64,000 nt of DNA from Arthrobacter ruber (GTDB lineage Bacteria; Actinomycetota; Actinomycetes; Actinomycetales; Micrococcaceae), in assembly GCF_002954225.1 (NCBI RefSeq), contig NZ_PPTH01000017.1:129311-193310 (forward strand). The letters run 5' to 3'. This document shows, one piece after another, positions 49,036 through 56,907 of this stretch. The notes below the pieces were generated by a model. That model was not told the origin of the DNA and ran no database searches. It was given only the letters and a program-made list of their open reading frames with translations. Each line of letters starts with the position of its first letter. Within the stretch, counting starts at the first letter, position 1. The translations under genes and the position numbers were made by a program.

Positions 49036-49791
49036 CTATCCGGACACCTCGTGGACCACGAAGGCCGTGAGGAAACCGAGGGCCGCGATGAGCCCGGTCA
49101 GCATGTGCTGCTTCTCGAAGGCCTCGGGGATCATGGTGTCGGCCACCATCGCCAGGATCGCGCCGGCGGCGATCGCCGTGATGAACGCGATCGTGACGCC
49201 CGAGGCGCCGGCCAGCAGCGAGTAGCCCGCGAGCGCGGAGAGCCCGGAGACCAGGGCGATCCCGCCCCAGAGACCGAAGACGTAGCGCGGGCCGCGTCCG
49301 GCGTTCCGCATCCCCGCGCTGCTCGAGAGACCCTCGGGGACGTTCGAGATGAAGATCGCGACGAGGACGGCGGGATTCACGGTACCGCTCGCCACGAGCC
49401 CGAGCCCGAGGACCACCGATTCCGGGATGCCGTCCAGCAGCGCACCGAGCGCGATCGCGTTACCGCTGCCCGCGTCCTCGGTCTCCCTGGGCTGCTGGCC
49501 GCCCGAGCGCTTGCGGTGCTGGGCGCCCTTCCGTGCGAGGACGGCATTGGCACCCACGTAGGCCACCGCTCCTACGAGGAAGCCGAGCCCCGTGGGGACG
49601 AGCCCCCCGGCCTCCTGCGCCTCGGCGACCAGTTCGAACGCGAGGGCGGAGATGAGCACTCCGGCGCCGAACGCCATCACGAAGGACACGGTGCGTGGGG
49701 GCACCTTCCACTTCCAGGCGATGGCCGCCCCGATGAGCAGTGCGGCTCCGGCGATCGCGCCCCAGGCGAAGGCCTGCACCTCCAGTGGCAC
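49036..49791 (-). CDS. ZIP-family divalent metal transporter
   Basis: A 251-aa inner-membrane protein with about eight helices. The ZIP metal-site helices are visible as NAIALGALLDGIPESVVLGL (helix IV) and FISNVPEGLSSSAG (helix V). A charged loop (ARKGAQHRKRSGGQQPRETE) lies between helices III and IV; it is not strongly histidine-rich. Likely imports zinc or another divalent cation. No metal-responsive operator was recognised upstream. Confidence 0.9.
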   Translation of the reverse strand: MPLEVQAFAWGAIAGAALLIGAAIAWKWKVPPRTVSFVMAFGAGVLISALAFELVAEAQEAGGLVPTGLGFLVGAVAYVGANAVLARKGAQHRKRSGGQQPRETEDAGSGNAIALGALLDGIPESVVLGLGLVASGTVNPAVLVAIFISNVPEGLSSSAGMRNAGRGPRYVFGLWGGIALVSGLSALAGYSLLAGASGVTIAFITAIAAGAILAMVADTMIPEAFEKQHMLTGLIAALGFLTAFVVHEVSG

Positions 49792-50025
49792 CGGGTGCCT
49801 CCTTCTCCCGCACCGGGATCGCGGCCGCGTCGCACGGCGCGACGACGAAAAACCTGGCCCAGCCTGTCACGGATCGATGGATGGCAGCAGGCGGAATCTC
49901 CACCGATCCGGGGATTGACTCGCTGCTCCCGCTCGTTTGCACTGGTAGGAGGAGCACAGTGTCGGCGGGCGCCGACGCGGTGCCGGGCCGGGCGGGATCG
50001 AGCGGTGTCGAGCAGAGGAGTGGCC

Positions 50026-50631
50026 GTGGACGTGGTTGCCCTGATCGGGAGTCTGATTGCCTGCGTCGTGATGGCCGGTGTCGCGGCTCTCACGGGATGG
50101 CGGCTCGATGCCGTCTCGCAGCGCGGCGGAGGGTCCGACGACTACTTCTGGGTGGGCTTCGGTGGCGTCGTCGTGATCACGGGAGTGGGCGTCGCCGGAG
50201 GATCGGCCGGAGGCCCGGGCGCGGTGCTGGTGGGGGTGGTCGGAGTGGCGGTGACAACGGCCATGGTGGCCTGGTCGGTGCGACGCCATGATCGGCGGAA
50301 CAGGGCGTCCGTGAGGGCAGAGCGCACGGACGCGTGGGCGGAGCTGCGTGCGCGTCACGGTGAGGTGCTCCGCCGGTGGGCGGACTACGATCTCGACCCC
50401 GCGAAGGCGATCCACCACCCGGGCATGCACGATCCCCGCCACCCCGTGGGGCAACCCGTGATCCGCGCCCTGCGGGCCGCCGATGCCGCGCACGGCGGCG
50501 ATGACGCACCCGACGTGGAGCGGTATGCGGCGGCGGTGGACCGCCTGGAGCAGGCGTTCGATACCGCCGAATCCCGTCTCGCAACCCCTGGGACAGGACG
50601 CGCGGCGCGGCATCGCGCTCTTCCCTTATGA
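50026..50631 (+). CDS. Two-TM membrane protein of unknown function
   Basis: A 201-aa protein with two helices (about 5-24 and 42-79, the latter possibly two), followed by a cytoplasmic domain with conserved-looking YDLDPAKAIHHPGMHDPRHP and helical tail. I do not recognise the family. GAGGAG (50015-50020) lies 5 nt before the GTG at 50026. The frame runs open far upstream, but no start there is credible because it crosses the tRNA and ZIP genes. Confidence 0.65.
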   Translation: MDVVALIGSLIACVVMAGVAALTGWRLDAVSQRGGGSDDYFWVGFGGVVVITGVGVAGGSAGGPGAVLVGVVGVAVTTAMVAWSVRRHDRRNRASVRAERTDAWAELRARHGEVLRRWADYDLDPAKAIHHPGMHDPRHPVGQPVIRALRAADAAHGGDDAPDVERYAAAVDRLEQAFDTAESRLATPGTGRAARHRALPL

Positions 50632-50756
50632 CCCTGAATCGTTACCTGCACGACGGCTCCGGAGTGCCTTGCCCGACTAGGATTCAAGTTACCGGAGCGA
50701 ACGAGTTTGGGTGCTACCCGTCCAGTCGCGACGGGTCGGGAATAGGGGGAGGGATC

Positions 50757-52028
50757 ATGCGCGTCATGGCGCACTGCACGGCCGCCGTGCTGGCTGCATC
50801 CCTGCTCATCGCAACCGCGCCCGCCGTGCTCGCGACCCCGCCGGACGACACCCTCAGTGTGGACTCCGCCACCGGATCCAGGGACCGGCAGGACGTCCGC
50901 TTCGCGACGTACAACGCGAGCCTGAACCGGACGGCGCCGGGCGAGCTGCTCCGCGACCTCGGGACCGGGGGCAACATCCAGGCGCAGGCGATCGCCGAAG
51001 TGGTGCAGATCAACCGACCCGACGTCGTCCTCCTCAACGAGTTCGACTACGTCCCCGGCAACCGGGCCGCCGACCTGTTCAACGAGAACTACCTCCGCGT
51101 CGGCCAGAACGGCAGGAAACCGCTCGACTACCCGTACGTCTACACAGCCCCGTCCAACACGGGCGTGCCGAGCGGCTTCGACCTGAACAATGACGGCAGT
51201 GTGGGCGGGCCCGACGACGCCCTCGGCTTCGGTGCGTTCGAGGGCCAGTACGGCATGGTGATCTACTCGAAGTACCCCATCGAGACGGAGTCGGTCCGGA
51301 CGTTCCAGCACTTCCTGTGGAAGGACATGCCGGGCGCGCTCCTGCCCGACAATCCGGCGACCGGTGCGCAGGGTGACTGGTACTCCACCAACGAACTGGC
51401 GGTCCTGCCGCTGTCCAGCAAGTCGCACTGGGACGTTCCCGTCAGCATCGCGGGCAGGACGGTCCACGTGCTCGCAAGCCATCCCACCCCTCCCGTCTTC
51501 GACGGGGAGGAGGACCGCAACGGCAGGCGGAACAGCGACGAGATCCGTCTCTGGTCGGACTACGTGACGGGCGGGGCCGATGCCTCGTACATCTACGACG
51601 ACGCCGGTGCGACGGGTGGGCTCAAGCGCGGTGAACGCTTCGTGGTGATGGGCGACCAGAACAGCGACCCCCTCGACGGCGACTCCCTCCCGGGCTCGAT
51701 CGGCCGTCTGCTCGGGAACAAGCTCGTCCAGGACCCGATGCCGGTCTCGAAGGGTGCCACGGAGGCCTCGGCGCTGCAGGGTGGCGCGAATGCCGAGCAC
51801 CGCAGCGACCCCCGCTACGACACGGCCGACTTCGAGGACAGGTCCGCAGGGAACGTCCGCGTGGACTACGTCCTCCCGTCACGCACCCTGCGGGTGTCGG
51901 GATCGGGTGTCTTCTGGCCGCAGGCAGGCACGCCGGGGTCGGAACTGACCGGCATCTTCCCGTTCCGCACGAGCGACCACCGGCTGGTCTACGCCGACGT
52001 GACCCTGCACGGCGGCCGGCAGCGCTGA
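50757..52028 (+). CDS. Secreted endonuclease/exonuclease/phosphatase-family protein
   Basis: A 423-aa exported protein with a signal peptide (hydrophobic stretch about 8-25, cleavage near VLAT). The EEP catalytic residues appear in order: Asn in FATYNASL, Glu in LLNEFDY, His in VLASHPTPP, Asp/Asn in MGDQNSDPLDGDS, Asp in RVDYVLPSR and the final SDHRLVYADV. Likely a secreted phosphodiesterase or nuclease; substrate unknown. The ATG at 50757 has a GGGGGAGGG site. An upstream in-frame ATG (50628) would precede the signal peptide by 43 residues and was rejected. Confidence 0.85.
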   Translation: MRVMAHCTAAVLAASLLIATAPAVLATPPDDTLSVDSATGSRDRQDVRFATYNASLNRTAPGELLRDLGTGGNIQAQAIAEVVQINRPDVVLLNEFDYVPGNRAADLFNENYLRVGQNGRKPLDYPYVYTAPSNTGVPSGFDLNNDGSVGGPDDALGFGAFEGQYGMVIYSKYPIETESVRTFQHFLWKDMPGALLPDNPATGAQGDWYSTNELAVLPLSSKSHWDVPVSIAGRTVHVLASHPTPPVFDGEEDRNGRRNSDEIRLWSDYVTGGADASYIYDDAGATGGLKRGERFVVMGDQNSDPLDGDSLPGSIGRLLGNKLVQDPMPVSKGATEASALQGGANAEHRSDPRYDTADFEDRSAGNVRVDYVLPSRTLRVSGSGVFWPQAGTPGSELTGIFPFRTSDHRLVYADVTLHGGRQR

Positions 52029-52287
52029 GCGGCGTCCCTGCACACCAAGGTGGAGTCGACCCTTGTCGCCCCGGGACGACCGGGTGTACGGTCGGATGCA
52101 TGAGGACGATTCTTTTTCAGTAGCGGGGCCGGCTCCAGCCACCCCTAGCGCCACTTGTCGATGACACCCCTCCGAGGGCGCCCACTGAATCTGTCGGATC
52201 CTCCAGCACCCGTCGCGCAGGTTTCTCCGTGCGCCGTGCCGTCCGGTCCGAGGCGTTCCGTGGGCGCACGCACCAGAAAGGAACACC

Positions 52288-52524
52288 ATGACCAGCACGC
52301 CCCAGAACGAGCAACCCGATACCGACCGGCAGTCGAGTCCGGAGAACGAGACCGCGGCGAAGAACGGCGGTTCGCGCAGACTGCAGGACGATCCGCGTGC
52401 GCAACTCGCGCTCGCGAAGAAGAATCACGGCGCAAATCCGACCGCGGCTTCCGGTGCGGCACATGTCAAGGCTGCGCACGAGAGCAGCAAGCAGGGGAAG
52501 GCGGAGAAGAAGGTCCGCTGGTAG
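52288..52524 (+). CDS. Small hydrophilic hypothetical protein
   Basis: A 78-aa, Asn/Gln/Lys/Ala-rich protein without hydrophobic segments; probably disordered. AAAGGA lies 5 nt before the ATG, a good initiation site. The C-terminus is basic (KQGKAEKKVRW). I do not recognise a family. Flanks: the 259-nt gap upstream shows no gene or clear promoter; the 187-nt gap downstream holds the palindrome described separately. Confidence 0.65.
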   Translation: MTSTPQNEQPDTDRQSSPENETAAKNGGSRRLQDDPRAQLALAKKNHGANPTAASGAAHVKAAHESSKQGKAEKKVRW

Positions 52525-52611
52525 GCGCGGCCGCGCGCCGGACATTCACCGGGCGGTGAGAGCCCGGGTGGAAGCCGGAGCGGACGCCGTGTGGAAGTCG
52601 CCTTAATTGGA

Positions 52612-52660
52612 GCTGGCTCCGAGTTCTGCGTATGGGGGAATCGCAGAAATCGGAGCCAGC
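52612..52660. promoter_or_regulatory. 49-nt palindrome upstream of the HTH gene (candidate operator)
   Basis: Arms GCTGGCTCCGA (52612-52622) and TCGGAGCCAGC (52650-52660) are perfectly complementary. They are followed inward by one mismatch (G52623/A52649), then TTCTGCG (52624-52630) with CGCAGAA (52642-52648), leaving an 11-nt centre. The right arm ends 8 nt before a TATACT -10 box (52669-52674), so it overlaps the -35 region. Confidence 0.75.
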
Positions 52661-52668
52661 AATCTCAG

Positions 52669-52674
52669 TATACT
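52669..52674 (+). promoter_or_regulatory. -10 box of the HTH/membrane operon
   Basis: TATACT is near-consensus and the best -10 in this stretch. No TTGACA-like -35 is found at 16-18 bp; the palindrome covers that position, suggesting activator- or repressor-dependent use. Confidence 0.5.
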
Positions 52675-52711
52675 TCTACGCGAGCCCGAAAAGTCCAATC
52701 GAAAGGTGATG

Positions 52712-53446
52712 ATGGCCGTCACAGCCAAGGCATTCCAGCTGTGGCGTTCCCGCATTGCCCCGCAGGACACGGTCACGGACGCGTGCCGCAAGGCCGGCGT
52801 CAAGCGTTCGACGCTCGCCCAGCAGCTCGTACGGGGCAGGGTGTCCGCGCCCACCCTCGTCGCGATCGCCCGCGGCTACGGGATCGCTCCCGTGGAGGCA
52901 CTTTCCGTCTTCGAGGGGTACGAGGACCTCGAGGCCGGGATCGCACCGCCGACCGACGCCGAACTCGTCAGCCAGGTCTCGCACATCGACATTCTCCGCC
53001 TGCTCGTGGCCCGCAGCGAGGACAGGGACAGCACCTGCACGGACGTGCAGCTGCACCTCGCGCCGTTCCCGCACCGCAACTCCGTGCGTGCATGGATCGA
53101 GGCGATCGATCCCGGGGACATCCGCCAGCAGCTCGCCGCGAGCACCGGCGTGGCCCGGCAGAACCTCTCCGCCCAGCTCACCGCTGGGCGGCTCGCGCCC
53201 GAGATCGCGGTGCAGGCCGCACGTATCGCCGGGGTGTCGCTGACCAGCGGCCTCGTGGTGACAGGGCTGCTCACCCCCGCGGAGGGCGGGTGGCCCGAGG
53301 ACGGCCGGGCCCGGGCGCTGTGTGCCCTGAGCGACCTGGATCTGGTCTTCCTCGCCCGCGACCGGCTCGACGTGCTCGGCAAGCAGCTCCGCCGGGCGGA
53401 GCTCGACGACGGCAAGGACCGCGCGATGTGGGAGAACCTCGGATGA
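52712..53446 (+). CDS. Putative regulator with two repeated helix-turn-helix units
   Basis: A 244-aa protein with an internal duplication: residues 24-64 (ACRKAGVKRSTLAQQLVRGR, then AIARGYGIAPVEAL) align with 140-181 (LAASTGVARQNLSAQLTAGR, then QAARIAGVSLTSGL). Each looks like an XRE/repressor-type helix-turn-helix. No peptidase (HExxH), ligand or membrane domain is seen. The frame opens upstream (52607), but that would cross the palindrome; GAAAGG (52701-52706) favours ATG 52712 or the adjacent 52709. Its stop overlaps the membrane gene by 4 bp. Could be a phage-repressor-like or domesticated regulator; function is unknown. Confidence 0.75.
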   Translation: MAVTAKAFQLWRSRIAPQDTVTDACRKAGVKRSTLAQQLVRGRVSAPTLVAIARGYGIAPVEALSVFEGYEDLEAGIAPPTDAELVSQVSHIDILRLLVARSEDRDSTCTDVQLHLAPFPHRNSVRAWIEAIDPGDIRQQLAASTGVARQNLSAQLTAGRLAPEIAVQAARIAGVSLTSGLVVTGLLTPAEGGWPEDGRARALCALSDLDLVFLARDRLDVLGKQLRRAELDDGKDRAMWENLG

Positions 53447-54165
53447 CCCCCACGACCATCCAGTGGGCGGCGCTGGGACTGTGTGCCGCAGGGGCCGCGG
53501 TCCGCATACCGGGCGTGCGGAAGGGGCGCGGGCGGACGGTCTTCGTGGCCCTCGTGCTCCTGACGATCGCCGTGGGGCTCTCCATCGCGCCGATCTACGA
53601 GACCGTGGACGCCCTCCTGGGGGAGGTCAACATCGCGAACCTGCTCCTGCGGCTGCTCGTGTACACGGTGTTCGTGCTGCTCGGGGTCCGCATGGCCGCG
53701 GCCTTCGGGTCGTCCTCGGCCCGCCGACTCATCGTGGGCCCCTTCGGTCTGGCGGCCCTCGGCGTGACCGTCGCTGCGACGCTGTACTTCTTCGTGGCGA
53801 GCGAACTGCCCGGCAGCTCCACCGCCCTGCGTGCCTTCGGGGACCAGCACACCGTGCAGCAGTATGCCGCCGTGGGACGTCTCTACCCCGGGTACGTGGC
53901 TGCGTGCCTGGTGGTCCCCGCGGTGGCCTCGGCGGCCGACCGGCACTCGCGCACCATCCACCGGGTGGCATGCGCCCTGCTGGCCCTCGCCTTCTCGCTG
54001 GTGGTGGTCTTCGTCCTGCTGCGGCTGACGGCGATCGAGCTGATGGCGTGGGACATCCTGCTGCCGTTCTCGGCCATCCTGCTGACCGTGCTGGGCCTGG
54101 GCCTGATCTGGGTGAGTCACACCCTGGCCCGGCGGCGCAACGCCAGGGCGAAGAGGCTCGACTAG
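53443..54165 (+). CDS. Multi-TM membrane protein co-encoded with the HTH regulator
   Basis: A 240-aa protein with about seven helices (about 5-22, 30-48, 64-84, 90-112, 138-160, 170-190 and 198-222) and a basic C-terminus (ARRRNARAKRLD). The N-terminal SIAPIYETVDALLGEVNIANLLLRLL resembles, from memory, the MAB_1171c/DUF6545-type membrane proteins that are usually paired with XRE-family regulators in actinobacteria. ATGA overlap with the regulator implies coupled translation. Role unknown. Confidence 0.72.
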   Translation: MTPTTIQWAALGLCAAGAAVRIPGVRKGRGRTVFVALVLLTIAVGLSIAPIYETVDALLGEVNIANLLLRLLVYTVFVLLGVRMAAAFGSSSARRLIVGPFGLAALGVTVAATLYFFVASELPGSSTALRAFGDQHTVQQYAAVGRLYPGYVAACLVVPAVASAADRHSRTIHRVACALLALAFSLVVVFVLLRLTAIELMAWDILLPFSAILLTVLGLGLIWVSHTLARRRNARAKRLD

Positions 54166-54264
54166 GACCGTCGGTCGGCGCGGCGTCGGGGTGCTTGCCC
54201 GCTGCAATAAAAGTGACGCAATTGTGTCCTGCCGGTATTCACCGTTTCATCATGCCGTGTGAGA

Positions 54265-54275
54265 ATAATGATTAT
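54265..54275. promoter_or_regulatory. ATAATGATTAT palindrome, Fur/Zur-box-like
   Basis: A perfect 5-1-5 palindrome in an AT-rich 3' intergenic stretch, similar in core to Fur-family operators. No gene starts directly downstream, so a function is speculative. Confidence 0.3.
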
Positions 54276-54322
54276 GTAACTGCCGCTTTCCGTGGGGGGC
54301 CAGCGGATCGTTACCCGGCAGG

Positions 54323-54362
54323 TAGGTGTGTCCATTAGAACGGGTGGACCCACCTATTTGTC
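54323..54362 (+). terminator. Intrinsic terminator on the plus strand
   Basis: Stem TAGGTG-t-GTCCA (54323-54334) with TGGAC-c-CACCTA (54345-54356), 10-nt loop, then TTTGTCCTT. One of the few hairpins here with a T-rich tail. It lies 158 nt after the membrane gene stop. Confidence 0.8.
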
Positions 54363-54381
54363 CTTAAGCGCTGGGGACGCC

Positions 54382-54425
54382 GAAGGGCACCATCCGCCAC
54401 GTATCCACGGCAGATGGTGCCCTTC
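54382..54425 (-). terminator. Terminator of the fru-ptsH operon
   Basis: A 13-bp perfect stem (54382-54394 with 54413-54425) plus an inner 3-bp stem, 35 nt past the ptsH stop on the minus strand. Confidence 0.75.
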
Positions 54426-54460
54426 CTGGTGCGGCCTGCTACGCCGCCCCGACCCGCGTC

Positions 54461-54739
54461 CTACTCGGCGTCGTGGTCCGTCTCGATGATGCGTGCGAGA
54501 CCCTCCAGTGCCCCCTCCGCGCCGTCGCCCTCGGCGCGCAGGACCACGACGTCGCCGTGCGAGGCGCCGAGGCTCATGAGGGACAGGATGCTCGAGGCGT
54601 CCATCGCCTCCTCGGCGGGCTCACCGTCCATTGCGATGGTCACCTCGAGGGGGAGTTCGCCGGCGGCCTCCGCGAAGATGGAGGCCGGACGGGCGTGGAG
54701 TCCTACGCGACTGGCCACGGTTGCCTTGCGTTCTGCCAT
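54461..54739 (-). CDS. ptsH: Phosphocarrier protein HPr
   Basis: Soluble PTS carrier that passes phosphate from Enzyme I to sugar-specific EIIA domains. The 92-aa protein has the phospho-His15 in RVGLHARPAS and the regulatory-type serine region DASSILSLMSLG. AAGGAG precedes the ATG. Last gene of fruR-fruK-fruA-ptsH (53 nt after fruA). Enzyme I (ptsI) is absent from the window. Confidence 0.96.
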   Translation of the reverse strand: MAERKATVASRVGLHARPASIFAEAAGELPLEVTIAMDGEPAEEAMDASSILSLMSLGASHGDVVVLRAEGDGAEGALEGLARIIETDHDAE

Positions 54740-54792
54740 GTTGTGCTCCTTCGTGTGAATGCGTGTTCCAGTACAGCCAACCGGACGTGAGG

Positions 54793-56907
54793 TCAGGCTG
54801 CAACCGGCTCGGCGATGGGCGTGTTCTTCTTGCTCCTGGCGTAGCGCTTCAGGGCGATCACGGCCAGTGCGGAGATGACCGTGCCCACCAGGACCGCGAT
54901 GAGGAACATCGCGAAGTTACCGATCGCGAAGAACACGAAGAGTCCGCCGTGGGGGGCCTGCGAGGTGACGCCGGTCCCCATGATGATCGCGCCGGTGACC
55001 GCCGAACCCACGAGGGATGCGGGGATGACACGCAGGGGATCCGCTGCCGCGAACGGGATGGCGCCTTCGGAGATGAAGGCGGCCCCCAGCAGCCAGGCGG
55101 CCTTACCGTTCTCGCGCTCGGGCTCCGTGAAGCGGTTGCGGTCGATCAGGGTGGCCAGCGCCATGGCGAGCGGCGGCACCATGCCCGCGGCCATCACGGC
55201 AGCCATGATCTGCAGGGGTGCGGGGTTGTCGAGCGACCCGGCTCCGAGGCCGGCGACGGCGAAGGAGTAGGCGACCTTGTTCACGGGCCCGCCGAGGTCG
55301 ATGGCCATCATGAGGCCGAGGATGACGCCGAGTCCCAGGGCCGCTGTACCGGTCAGGCCGGACAGCCAATTATTCAGGCCCACCGTCAGGGCGGCGATCG
55401 GTCCGCCGAGCACCAGGAACATCAGGCCCGAGGCGACGATGGATGCCACGAGCGGGATGATGACCACGGGCATCAGGCTCCGCAGCCAGCGCGGCACCGA
55501 GAGGCGGCCGATCATCATGGCGACGTATCCGGCGAGCAGGCCGCCGACGATCCCGCCGAGGAAGCCCGCGCCCATGAACCCTGCGACGGCACCGGCGACG
55601 AAGCCGGGCGCGATGCCCGGCCGGTCGGCCAGCGCGTAGGCGATGTAGCCGGCGAGGGCGGGGACCAGGAATCCGAGCGACAGCTGGCCGATCTTGAAGG
55701 CCACGGCCCCGAGGTACTCGCCGAGTCCGCCGGCCGGGAGGTTCGTGAGGCTGTTCTCGAGGACCACGGCGTCGGCGGTCTCGGTGATGAGGTACCCGCC
55801 GAGCAGGAAGCCGAGGGCGATCAGGAGTCCGCCACCGGCGACGAACGGGATCATGTAGCTGACGCCGGTGAGCAGGGCGCGCTTCAGGGTGCTTCCGATG
55901 CCGTCCCGGCCGTCGTTGTCGTCCGTCTGCTCGCCGCCGGCGGTGCCGGCGACCCTGCGGGCGTTCGGGTTCCGGGCGGCCGCGACGGCCTCCTCGACCA
56001 TCTCGCCCGGCTCGTCGATGCCGCGTTTGACAGGGGCGCTGATCACCGGGAGGCCGGCGAAGCGCTGCTTGTCGCGCACGTCGACGTCGACCGCGAAGAT
56101 CACGGCGTCGGCCGCGGCGATCACCGCGGGGTCCAGCGGTGTGGCGCCGGAGGAGCCCTGCGTCTCGACCTGGAGGTCGATTCCGCGCTCCTTCGCCGCG
56201 GCGACCAGGGAATCGGCCGCCATGTACGTGTGGGCGATGCCGGTGGGGCAGGCGGTGACGGCGACGAGGCGCCGCACCTCCGTGTCCGTGGACCGGCCCT
56301 GCTCGACGGCGGGTCCCGTGGTGTCGGTCCCGCCCGGCGATGTGCCGAGCGTCGCAGCGGCCTCACGGGCCTGCGCGGCGCCGGGCTGGGCTGCGGTGCC
56401 GGTACCGGCGGCGTGGGCACCCGCCCCCGCTGCCGGCGCCGTCGTCGGAACCTCACCGAGGCCGAGGGCGCCGTTGACGAGCGCGACGACGTCGGCGGGT
56501 GTCCGTGCGGCGCGCAGGGAGGCCGTGAAGTCCTTCTTGATCAGGGACCGGGCGAGCTTGGACAGCAGCTTCAGGTGCTCCTGGTCCGCGCCGTCGGGTG
56601 CCGCGATGAAGAAGACGAGGTCAGCGGGGCCGTCCTTGGCGCCGAAGTCCACGGCGGGGGACAGGCGTGCCATGGCGAGCGTGGCGTCCGAGACCGCCTT
56701 CGACCGGCAGTGCGGGATGGCGATTCCACCGGGGACACCGGTGGAGGTCTTCTCCTCGCGGGCGAGGGCGTCGGCGTACAGGCCGTCGACCTCCGTGGAG
56801 CGGCCCTGCGCGGCGACCTGCTCCGCGAGGTAGCGGATCACCGAGGACCGCTCGGTCCCCAGGTCCGTGTCCAGAGTGACAAGCTCCGGAGTGATGAGAT
56901 CGGGCAT
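54793..56907 (-). CDS. fruA: PTS fructose transporter, EIIABC
   Basis: Imports fructose and phosphorylates it to fructose 1-phosphate. The 704-aa protein is ordered EIIA (His66 in IPHCRSK), an Ala/Gly/Pro linker (about 155-205), EIIB (Cys near 219 in ACPTGIAHTY) and EIIC with about eight helices (GVSYMIPFVAGGGLLIALGF onward). AGGAGG lies before the ATG, which overlaps the fruK stop by 1 nt. This domain order matches actinobacterial FruA. Confidence 0.95.
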   Translation of the reverse strand: MPDLITPELVTLDTDLGTERSSVIRYLAEQVAAQGRSTEVDGLYADALAREEKTSTGVPGGIAIPHCRSKAVSDATLAMARLSPAVDFGAKDGPADLVFFIAAPDGADQEHLKLLSKLARSLIKKDFTASLRAARTPADVVALVNGALGLGEVPTTAPAAGAGAHAAGTGTAAQPGAAQAREAAATLGTSPGGTDTTGPAVEQGRSTDTEVRRLVAVTACPTGIAHTYMAADSLVAAAKERGIDLQVETQGSSGATPLDPAVIAAADAVIFAVDVDVRDKQRFAGLPVISAPVKRGIDEPGEMVEEAVAAARNPNARRVAGTAGGEQTDDNDGRDGIGSTLKRALLTGVSYMIPFVAGGGLLIALGFLLGGYLITETADAVVLENSLTNLPAGGLGEYLGAVAFKIGQLSLGFLVPALAGYIAYALADRPGIAPGFVAGAVAGFMGAGFLGGIVGGLLAGYVAMMIGRLSVPRWLRSLMPVVIIPLVASIVASGLMFLVLGGPIAALTVGLNNWLSGLTGTAALGLGVILGLMMAIDLGGPVNKVAYSFAVAGLGAGSLDNPAPLQIMAAVMAAGMVPPLAMALATLIDRNRFTEPERENGKAAWLLGAAFISEGAIPFAAADPLRVIPASLVGSAVTGAIIMGTGVTSQAPHGGLFVFFAIGNFAMFLIAVLVGTVISALAVIALKRYARSKKNTPIAEPVAA

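Noticed and set aside
49947..50291. GTG at 49959 preceded by a strong AGGAGGAG
   Set aside because: The reading frame gives an Arg/Gly-rich shadow sequence overlapping a better gene at 50026; the site may be fortuitous.
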